This document shows, piece by piece, positions 4,609-10,097 of a DNA stretch of 10,097 nt. A model generated the notes under the pieces. The model did no database searches and was not told where the DNA came from. It saw nothing but the letters and a program-made list of their open reading frames with translations. The position numbers were made by a program, and so were the translations under genes. Origin of the DNA: Pedobacter sp. Lineage in GTDB: Bacteria > Bacteroidota > Bacteroidia > Sphingobacteriales > Sphingobacteriaceae. Positions within the stretch are counted from its first letter, which is position 1, and each line of letters begins with the position of its first letter. The DNA lies in the NCBI GenBank assembly GCA_004295885.1, contig SEDG01000088.1, positions 1-10,097 of the forward strand. Reading direction: 5' to 3'.

Positions 4609-5787
4609 TTAGTAATGCTGCACAATTTTGGCCTTGATAACCAAATAGCCTTTGTTATTTTGAGTAAATATTAAAAAATCATCGTGGGTCGATTCTATTT
4701 TATATTTTTTGACTAAGTTTTCTGCTTTCTCTGGGAAATTTCTAACAATAACATTTCCCTGAAGTTCTTTTTCCTTTTTCAATTCATTCAAAGTTAATAA
4801 CGAATCGATTTCGAAAATTCTCCCTAGAAAATCTGTTTTAATTTCATCACTAAAATATAATTGACTTTGTTGATGCAATTTTTTTAGTCCAAACTTTTCG
4901 GCAATCAAATTAAAAGCCCCACTTTTTAAAAGCGCAACATCTGGTTCGTATAAATAGCCTGCTGGTTCGCTTTGTGCTATTTCTATCTTTGTCTGTAAAT
5001 CACTAATTGAAAATTGAAAGACCTTGTTTTTTTCATTTAAGGTAACACAAACAACTTTTGTTGCTCCGGTAAAATTTCTATCTATAACCCAGAGCAACTC
5101 TTTGCATTCATTTTTTACACTAACGATATGAATTTCACTTACATTTTTCAATTCACTTAAACCAGCTGAAATATCTAACAGAGGCGCAGTTTTTATAATG
5201 ATGCGTTGAGCTTTAGCCAGTAAAAAATTTAGGTTTTCAGTTACATCTGGTGTGCAATCTTTTAATTTAAAAACCTTATTGTCGTTGCTTCTTCTCGCAG
5301 GGTCGATATAAATGGTGTCGAAATTTTTAGTAGAGCTTTTTAAAAATTCAAGTCCATCACCTGAAATTACCGAAAGGTTGTTTGCACCAAGAACTTTCGC
5401 ATTGTGGGCTGTAATTTCTGCTAACTCCGGTTTTATTTCGCAACTATAAACCTCACCAATCTTCTTCGCGAAAAAATAACTGTCAATGCCAAAACCAGCA
5501 GTTAAATCTAATAGTGATTTACCAATGGCCAAATCAGCTTTGTAAGCCGCTGTAGTTTCTGAAGAAGTTTGTTCAATAGATAACAACGCTGGATAATAAA
5601 TACCCGCTTCGCTAAACCAAGTAGGGAGTTTGTTTTTTGCTTTCTTTTTTGCAGCAATTTGCCCAGCTAATTCTGCCGAGCCCACATTTTGAAACATAGG
5701 TTTAGCTAATGCAATCCTATTCACATCAGTTAGCAAGTTTGAATTAATAAACTGCTGTACTTCCTTGTCTAAAATGTGTTTATTCAT
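4609..5787 (-). CDS. Class I SAM-dependent methyltransferase, PG_1098/THUMP-like family
   Basis: A 392-residue protein of a mainly Bacteroidota family. Residues 1-85 form an N-terminal module (MNKHILDKEVQQFINSN.., LPTWF, GIYYP). A Rossmann-fold methyltransferase follows, with SAM-binding motif I LLDLTAGFGIDS (92-103), the acidic ribose-binding residue Glu117 in SCEIKP, GDGLEFL (143-149) and motif IV YIDPARR (160-166). The last 70-80 residues match the THUMP-like domain described for this family, which suggests an RNA, possibly tRNA or rRNA, as substrate. The substrate is not known to me. The DPAR motif, not DPPY or NPPY, argues against a simple N6-adenine enzyme. The gene lies 84 nt downstream of lysC on the same strand with a repeat-like element between them, so co-transcription is uncertain. 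Confidence 0.85.
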   Translation of the reverse strand: MNKHILDKEVQQFINSNLLTDVNRIALAKPMFQNVGSAELAGQIAAKKKAKNKLPTWFSEAGIYYPALLSIEQTSSETTAAYKADLAIGKSLLDLTAGFGIDSYFFAKKIGEVYSCEIKPELAEITAHNAKVLGANNLSVISGDGLEFLKSSTKNFDTIYIDPARRSNDNKVFKLKDCTPDVTENLNFLLAKAQRIIIKTAPLLDISAGLSELKNVSEIHIVSVKNECKELLWVIDRNFTGATKVVCVTLNEKNKVFQFSISDLQTKIEIAQSEPAGYLYEPDVALLKSGAFNLIAEKFGLKKLHQQSQLYFSDEIKTDFLGRIFEIDSLLTLNELKKEKELQGNVIVRNFPEKAENLVKKYKIESTHDDFLIFTQNNKGYLVIKAKIVQHY

Positions 5788-5820
5788 TTTACTAACTTTA
5801 TTGTCTGTGAATTTTTAACC

Positions 5821-5890
5821 ACAAAAAGCACAAAGAAAACAAAAGATTTAGTTATAATATGCTTTAGTCTTTTAGCTCTGCACTTTGTCC
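5821..5890. repeat. Imperfect inverted repeat of ACCACAAAAAGCACAAAG type
   Basis: The left part (5821-5845) reads ACAAAAAGCACAAAG and onwards; the reverse complement of 5862-5890 reads ACAAAGTGCAGAG and onwards. The two arms are related but diverged and frame about 16 nt of AT-rich sequence. The style (ACCACAAA-GCACAAAG) recalls intergenic repeats common in many genomes. The right arm covers the last codons and stop of lysC, so the repeat contributes to its C-terminal residues. It may weakly separate lysC from the methyltransferase gene. Confidence 0.45.
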
Positions 5891-7143
5891 TTCATCACAA
5901 TCTGGCAAGTATGTCTGCTTTTTACTTCCAACAAAACATCCTTGTTAACGACAACCCTATCAATGGTTTGTTGGTTGTAATAACGGATAGTAACTAATTC
6001 TAAACCTTTATTGTATTTCACTTTAAAGGTTTCTGATAAGTCTTTTATCAATTGTTCTATTTTCGCATCATCATTATCTACACTTACTGAAAAACTAATG
6101 GCAGAGTTTAGCATTGTGTTAACCTTTACTTTGTTTTTATGTAGGATGTTAAAAATCTGACTTAAATTTTCTTCAATAATAAAGGAAAAATCTTTTGGAA
6201 AAATAGAGATCAGTACCTGATTTACCTTAAAAATAAAAGACGCAACCGGTAAAGGTGATGCTAAGCCTGTAATTGCTGTTCCCACTGCTTCTGGTTCGAT
6301 AAATGAACGCACATATAAGGGAATTCCTTTATTTTGAATAGGTTTTATGGTTTTTGGATGAATAACCGTGGCGCCGTAATAGGTTAACTCAATTGCATCA
6401 TGATAGGAGAGCTGAGGGATTTTCTCAGTTTCATCGAACCATTTTGGGTCTGCGTTTAAAACCCCTGGCACGTCTTTCCAAATCGTCATCGATTCTGCAT
6501 TTAAGCAAGCGCAAAATATGGCGGCAGAATAATCAGAACCTTCTCTGCCCAAAGTGCTTGTGAAATTTTCGCTAGTGGCACCAATGAAACCTTGGGTAAC
6601 TACCACACCTTTATCTAAAAAAGTAGGTAGATGTTTTTTAATCTCTTGTTCTGTTTTGTTCCAGATTACAGTGGCTTCACGGTAGTTATTGTCTGTTTTG
6701 ATGTAGTTTCTAGCGTCGGTCCAAATTGTAAAAATACCAGCTAAATTTAAGTAAGCAGCCACAATTTTGGTAGAAACTACTTCGCCAATAGACACAATTT
6801 GGTCGTACAAATAATCTGCACTATCACTTGCTTCTTCTTCTAAAAGCCATTCTATTTCTACAAAAGTATTCGCAACGTCATCATAAACTGGGTTTTTACG
6901 GTCTTCAAATAAACTTGATATCATATCAAAATGAAAAGCTTTAATTTCATCAAATATTTGATGCGCTTTTTCATCTCCTTTAACGTAAGCAAATGTCAAT
7001 TCCTCCAATTTATTGGTCATTTTTCCCATGGCCGAGATAACGATTAGTAAATTAGTAGGTGGATATCCTTGTACTATTTTAGCCAAATTTTTAACGCCCT
7101 CTGCGTCTTTTACAGAGGCTCCTCCGAATTTGAATACTTGCAT
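5872..7143 (-). CDS. lysC: Aspartate kinase (monofunctional)
   Basis: A 423-residue enzyme that phosphorylates L-aspartate with ATP, the first step towards lysine/diaminopimelate, threonine and methionine. The amino-acid kinase domain spans about residues 1-285: the N-terminal ATP-site motif FKFGGASV (4-11, usual form KFGGTSV), TLGREGSDYSA (197-207, usual GRGGSD), IWKDVPGVLNADP (221-233) and TYYGATVIHPKT (254-265). Residues 290-423 form the regulatory region with ACT-like folds, which suggests end-product feedback. There is no homoserine dehydrogenase domain, so it is not a ThrA/MetL fusion. Its ATG overlaps the stop of the upstream lipoprotein gene by one base (TAATG), suggesting translational coupling. 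The last residues lie within a repeat-like sequence. Confidence 0.93.
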   Translation of the reverse strand: MQVFKFGGASVKDAEGVKNLAKIVQGYPPTNLLIVISAMGKMTNKLEELTFAYVKGDEKAHQIFDEIKAFHFDMISSLFEDRKNPVYDDVANTFVEIEWLLEEEASDSADYLYDQIVSIGEVVSTKIVAAYLNLAGIFTIWTDARNYIKTDNNYREATVIWNKTEQEIKKHLPTFLDKGVVVTQGFIGATSENFTSTLGREGSDYSAAIFCACLNAESMTIWKDVPGVLNADPKWFDETEKIPQLSYHDAIELTYYGATVIHPKTIKPIQNKGIPLYVRSFIEPEAVGTAITGLASPLPVASFIFKVNQVLISIFPKDFSFIIEENLSQIFNILHKNKVKVNTMLNSAISFSVSVDNDDAKIEQLIKDLSETFKVKYNKGLELVTIRYYNQQTIDRVVVNKDVLLEVKSRHTCQIVMKDKVQS

Positions 7144-7943
7144 TAATTTGTTGTGGTTAAGATGGTATTTGGTTTAGCTATTTCTTTTAAAGCCGCAGAT
7201 GGAACGGTGACTTCTGTTATTCCGTATGCATAGGCTTTAATCTCATAAGGATTATAGAAAAATACTAATCCTTTATTGCTCACGTAGAAATTATCGGGTA
7301 ATGTGAATTTCCCATCATTAAAAAAGTATTTTCCAGCTAATGGTACGGTCGGAGATAGTTTTTCATCCTTCCTAAAAATACCTTCAGCTATGCTAGTTAA
7401 TTTAGCCTTATTGCTCTTATCTATTAGCGAATCTAAAGTTAAAGGCTGATTCGTTTTTGGATTATAATTGATGAAAGAAAAATTGGTATTAGGATGAGCG
7501 CCACCAGAATAATCAGAATGAACATACTCCAAGGCAATATAATTTGCAGTCTGGTGAAGCACATTAACATCAATATTTAAAAACCAAGCTTGCTCGGTGT
7601 CTTTATTTTCCTTGTAAAAGCTATCATAACCTGTTATAAAACTCTCTGCAATATCCTGATAAGCAATAATTGCCTTATCTTCTTCTGAAAAATAATTAAG
7701 TATTTGTCGCTGAATGTATTTATTCAATTCTTCATTTTTGAAAACTGGATATTGGATTACGGCTTTTGTAGTATCACTTTCCTTCGCGTCAGTTTTTACG
7801 ATATTTTTGCTGTAAACTTTTATAGAATCGTAGCTGTAAGACAAAGTATCAACAACACTTTCACTGTTCTCAACTTTGTTCTTCTCATTTCTACAAGCTG
7901 CTATAAAAGATAGGAGAAATAAATATAAAGCAATTTTTTTCAT
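7143..7943 (-). CDS. Lipoprotein with DUF4163/DUF3298 (RsiV/PdaC-like) domains
   Basis: The product is a 266-residue lipoprotein. I start it at the internal ATG (7941-7943), not 12 codons upstream at 7979: from here the sequence reads MKKIALYLFLLSFIAAC, a complete signal peptide with lipobox IAAC and Cys17, and the start lies 1 nt after the stop of the GNAT gene. The mature part begins with an acidic linker (RNEKNKVENSESVVDTLSY) and then the DUF4163-like region. The DUF3298 signature YSGGAHPNTNFSFINYN (about residues 146-162) and LTLDSLI follow. Homologous folds occur in RsiV-type lysozyme-sensing proteins and the PdaC deacetylase N-terminus; the role here is unknown, presumably in the envelope. 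It sits between GNAT and lysC genes in a tight operon with no evident functional link. Confidence 0.85.
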   Translation of the reverse strand: MKKIALYLFLLSFIAACRNEKNKVENSESVVDTLSYSYDSIKVYSKNIVKTDAKESDTTKAVIQYPVFKNEELNKYIQRQILNYFSEEDKAIIAYQDIAESFITGYDSFYKENKDTEQAWFLNIDVNVLHQTANYIALEYVHSDYSGGAHPNTNFSFINYNPKTNQPLTLDSLIDKSNKAKLTSIAEGIFRKDEKLSPTVPLAGKYFFNDGKFTLPDNFYVSNKGLVFFYNPYEIKAYAYGITEVTVPSAALKEIAKPNTILTTTN

Positions 7944-7944
7944 C

Positions 7945-8409
7945 TTAATTATGGGTTTGCGCTTTAGATAAAGATGCATTTAGCCACCCAGTTTCTATAT
8001 GTGCCTTATATTTATTGTAAAAATTAATTGCAGGTTCATTCCAATCTAAAACTTGCCAAGTCATTCCGTTATAATTGCCATTTTTCGCTTCTGCGATAAC
8101 AGTTTCAAATAACAGTTTTCCAATGCCTTTTCCTCGTGCTTCTTCGGTAACTAAAAAGTCTTCTAAATATAAACGGCAGCCTTTCCAAGTGGAGTATCTG
8201 GTGTAAAACAAAGCAAAACCTAAAACCACTCCATTCTCTTCGGCCACATAAGCTTTCCAAACAGGTGTTTCTCCAAAACCAGCATCGATAAACTCTGCTA
8301 AAGTAACTGTAACTTCTTCAGGTGCTTTTTCGTAAATAGCCAATTCATTAATTAATTCTAATAACCTTGTGCAATCTTCTTTTACTGCAACTCTTATGTT
8401 TATGTTCAT
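7945..8409 (-). CDS. GNAT family N-acetyltransferase (diamine/thialysine acetyltransferase-like)
   Basis: A 154-residue GNAT enzyme that transfers acetyl from acetyl-CoA to an amine. The acetyl-CoA pyrophosphate loop is ARGKGIGKLL (91-100), preceded by beta-strand LYLEDFLVTEE (80-90). The C-terminal motif LDWNEPAINFY (121-131) carries the conserved Asn and Tyr of the fold. The combination YSTWKGCRLYLEDFLV and the early NELAIYEKAPEEV (21-33) resembles the spermidine/spermine and thialysine acetyltransferase (SSAT-like) branch, so a polyamine or lysine analogue is a reasonable substrate guess. It is the first gene of the group running to lysC; 96 nt of unassigned sequence with degenerate AAACGA-like words on the minus strand (8410-8505) separates it from the YggS gene. 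Confidence 0.9.
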   Translation of the reverse strand: MNINIRVAVKEDCTRLLELINELAIYEKAPEEVTVTLAEFIDAGFGETPVWKAYVAEENGVVLGFALFYTRYSTWKGCRLYLEDFLVTEEARGKGIGKLLFETVIAEAKNGNYNGMTWQVLDWNEPAINFYNKYKAHIETGWLNASLSKAQTHN

Positions 8410-8505
8410 GTGTTCGTTTGTAGTCGTTTGTTATTGGTTTTTAGTTGGACGTTAACCTTTTGCCGCTGGTTTTTCGTTTATGGTGTTTAGGAACGAAAGA
8501 CGCCT

Positions 8506-9195
8506 CTACTCAGCTTTCCAATGTTTAATTACTCTTTTGCCAAAAATGTTGCTTCCAATTCTAACCATAGTACTTCCTTGTTCAATAGCCAATTTATAGT
8601 CTGAAGACATTCCCATAGAAATTTCTTTAAAGCTATCCTCTTTTCTAAAAAAGCTAACTTTAATGCCGTCAAAAAGCACTTTTAATTCTTGAAATTCAGC
8701 TTTAGTCTGACCTTCTAATGCTGTGTTTGTAGCAATTCCCATTAAGCCGACAATCCTTACGTTTTTAAAGGTTTGAAACTCCTCAGACCTTAATAATTCA
8801 ATAGCTTCGTCAAATCCCAACCCAAATTTTGTGTCTTCATCAGCTATGTAAATCTGTAAAAGACAATCGATAATCCGGTTGTTTTTTGCAGCTTGTTTCT
8901 CTATTTCCTTCAAAAGCTTAAGGCTATCTACAGATTCGATCAGTTTTACAAACGGAGCAATATATTTTACCTTATTGGTTTGTAAATGGCCAATTAAATG
9001 CCATTCTATATCTTGTGGCAGTTGAGCTTGTTTCTCAACCATTTCTTGCACTAAATTCTCCCCAAAAACTCTCTGTCCGGCATTGTAAGCTTCTAATGCG
9101 GCATCTGCCGGATGATTTTTAGAAACTGCAACCAATTTAACCCCAGCCGAATCTAATTCATTTTTATATTTCAATAAGTTATCTGCAATGCTCAT
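8506..9195 (-). CDS. yggS: YggS/PROSC family pyridoxal phosphate-binding protein
   Basis: A 229-residue, single-domain PLP-binding protein of the YggS/YlmE/PLPHP family, resembling the N-terminal barrel of alanine racemase. It has no established enzymatic reaction and works in vitamin B6 and amino/keto-acid homeostasis. The PLP-binding lysine is Lys26 in LVAVSKNHPA (21-30). Further family motifs are FGENLVQE (44-51), WHLIGHLQTNK (65-75), LMGIAT (151-156), MGMSSD (194-199) and VRIGSNIFG (211-219), which supplies the phosphate site. Length is normal for the family. The start ATG at 9193-9195 is supported by the family-typical short N-terminus. It is transcribed away from the DUF4296 lipoprotein gene, with 71 nt between them. 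Confidence 0.94.
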   Translation of the reverse strand: MSIADNLLKYKNELDSAGVKLVAVSKNHPADAALEAYNAGQRVFGENLVQEMVEKQAQLPQDIEWHLIGHLQTNKVKYIAPFVKLIESVDSLKLLKEIEKQAAKNNRIIDCLLQIYIADEDTKFGLGFDEAIELLRSEEFQTFKNVRIVGLMGIATNTALEGQTKAEFQELKVLFDGIKVSFFRKEDSFKEISMGMSSDYKLAIEQGSTMVRIGSNIFGKRVIKHWKAE

Positions 9196-9202
9196 TTATC
9201 AG

Positions 9203-9210
9203 TATTTTTG
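9203..9210 (+). promoter_or_regulatory. Candidate -7 box for the DUF4296-mutS2 operon
   Basis: TATTTTTG fits the Bacteroidota TAnnTTTG -7 consensus and lies 56 nt before the ATG at 9267, in the divergent gap 9196-9266. At the expected -33 position there is only a weak TTA (9179-9181), inside the start of the yggS gene. The box is supported by consensus and position only. Confidence 0.4.
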
Positions 9211-9266
9211 GTAAAATTAACATCCTTAGTCCAATTTGACTAAGAAATAAGAAGGTTTTACAAATA

Positions 9267-9869
9267 ATGAAAAGATTTTTTACCCTTATCATGCTTTGCT
9301 TATTCATTTACGCTTGTAAACCAGGTGTTCCAAAGGATATCATTCAGCCAGATAAAATGGAGAAAGTATTGATAGATATTCATATTGTGGATGGTTATCT
9401 GTCTACTTTAAATTTACCAAATCAAGACACTTCAAAAAAAGTGGCAGCTCCCTTATATAATGGTATTTACAAAAAATTCGACATCGATTCAGCTTTATAT
9501 AATAGAAGTCTAGATTATTATTACAATCATCCCGACGTTATGAAAAAGATGTATGATAGCGTGAGTGTTAAACTTACGGTTTTAAAGGAACAGGTTACTA
9601 AAGAAGATTTACAAGCCTTAGAATATTCCTTTAAAGGTATTTTTGATGCAAGTGCGAAAGACAGCACGCAATACGACCCAACTTTAGACAAAAGATATAA
9701 TTACAGGTATCTAATCAAACAGCGGTATGGTAATTTTGGCAATGTTTCATCTGTAGCTATGCCATCGCCTGTGGCTGTGCCAGCGCCTGCAATGCCAATG
9801 CCAGCTACAGTTAGGTCAAAGCCTAGATTAGACACATTATCCGCTCAAAAAGCAATCCCAGTTCAATAA
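9267..9869 (+). CDS. DUF4296 domain lipoprotein
   Basis: A 200-residue lipoprotein. Residues 1-16 are a signal peptide and FIYAC gives lipidated Cys17, followed by KPGVPKDIIQPDKMEKVLIDIHIVDGYL (18-45). The pattern Pro-x-x-(I/V)-(I/L)-x-x-x-x-(M/L)-x-x-(I/V)-L-x-D-(I/L)-H-x-x-(D/E) is that of DUF4296, a Bacteroidota family of unknown function. It continues with helical YNGIYKKFDIDSALYNRSLDYYYNHPDVMKKMYD. The last 35-40 residues are a low-complexity Pro/Ala/Met/Val tail (MPSPVAVPAPAMPMPATV) and probably disordered. No Shine-Dalgarno sequence is clear. The mutS2 gene begins 1 nt after the stop, so the two are co-transcribed, although no functional link is evident. Confidence 0.88.
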   Translation: MKRFFTLIMLCLFIYACKPGVPKDIIQPDKMEKVLIDIHIVDGYLSTLNLPNQDTSKKVAAPLYNGIYKKFDIDSALYNRSLDYYYNHPDVMKKMYDSVSVKLTVLKEQVTKEDLQALEYSFKGIFDASAKDSTQYDPTLDKRYNYRYLIKQRYGNFGNVSSVAMPSPVAVPAPAMPMPATVRSKPRLDTLSAQKAIPVQ

Positions 9870-9870
9870 T

Positions 9871-10097
9871 ATGTTATATCCCGAAAATTGCCAAGAGCGT
9901 TTAGGCTTTAATGAGGTGCGACAAATGGTTCATCAACATTGTTTAAGTACAATGGGACAAGCATTGGTTGCTAAAATGCAAGTGATGACCAAGTTTGACC
10001 AGATTAATAAATTTCTTCGTCAAACCAGTGAGTTCAAAAGTATATTAGAAAATCAAGAGCCGCTACAAATCAGTACCTTTTTTGATATCAAAATACT
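9871..10097 (+). CDS. mutS2: MutS2-type ATPase/endonuclease (partial, N-terminus only)
   Basis: An open frame from ATG 9871 to the right edge, giving 75 residues so far that begin MLYPENCQERLGFNEVRQMV. The start and HCLSTMGQALVAKMQVMT and FLRQTSEFKSILENQEP match the N-terminal helical region of Bacteroidota MutS2 proteins as I know them. MutS2 lacks the mismatch-recognition domain of MutS and is linked to suppression of recombination and to rescue of collided ribosomes. The ATPase and Smr domains that would confirm the call lie outside the window, so this rests on the N-terminus only. Confidence 0.75.
   Translation, partial: MLYPENCQERLGFNEVRQMVHQHCLSTMGQALVAKMQVMTKFDQINKFLRQTSEFKSILENQEPLQISTFFDIKI

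Noticed and set aside
5040..5050. GGTAACAC-like words inside genes (also near 6595 and 9593) as further ECF promoter copies
   Set aside because: They lie in coding sequence, match only part of the first block and lack GTATTA at the right distance.
5776..5997. Open frame of 73 codons on the plus strand (LTTKSTKKTKD)
   Set aside because: It spans the repeat-like element and the antisense of lysC. TTKSTKKTK-type peptides are a known artefact of translating such repeats.
7944..7979. Longer start for the DUF3298-type lipoprotein
   Set aside because: It would add MHLYLKRKPIIK in front of a complete signal peptide and overlap the GNAT gene by 35 nt; the start at 7943 gives a normal lipoprotein.

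Overview
The window looks like a chromosomal piece of a low-GC member of the Bacteroidota, most likely family Sphingobacteriaceae (Pedobacter-like). This rests on gene content and sequence style: a PG_1098/THUMP-like methyltransferase, DUF4296 and DUF3298-type lipoproteins, a MutS2 beginning MLYPENC, absence of strong Shine-Dalgarno sequences, and TAnnTTTG-type -7 promoter boxes. No phage, IS, CRISPR, tRNA or rRNA gene was seen.

Left third (1-2608): three tandem minus-strand genes for very small lipoproteins share almost the same signal peptide but have different low-complexity Asp/Thr/Ser/Pro tails; the first runs off the left edge. Divergent from them is an ECF sigma factor gene, followed after 1 nt by a membrane protein that joins an anti-sigma-like cytoplasmic N-terminus to the C-terminal part of a trypsin/HtrA-like protease domain. 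That protease keeps its GNSGGPL serine motif but has no histidine in its extracytoplasmic part, as if an internal segment had been lost in frame. Four copies of a two-part motif, GGGTTACC - 14/15 nt - GTATTA, lie in this region: one before each of lipoprotein genes 2 and 3, and two in tandem before the sigma gene. I read it as the sigma factor's own promoter, making this a self-contained envelope-stress-type regulon. The motif nearest the sigma gene puts the predicted transcription start at its GTG start codon, suggesting a leaderless mRNA.

Middle (2621-4519): plus-strand genes for a DUF72 protein, a 1-Cys peroxiredoxin (Prx6 type) and a cold-shock protein. A strong hairpin follows, separating them from the convergent minus-strand block.

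Right part (4609-9195): minus-strand genes, in transcription order YggS-type PLP protein, GNAT acetyltransferase, DUF3298-type lipoprotein, aspartate kinase and THUMP-like methyltransferase. The GNAT, lipoprotein and lysC genes are packed with a 1-nt gap and a TAATG overlap and are probably one operon. From 9267 on the plus strand, a DUF4296 lipoprotein is followed after 1 nt by mutS2, which is cut by the right edge.
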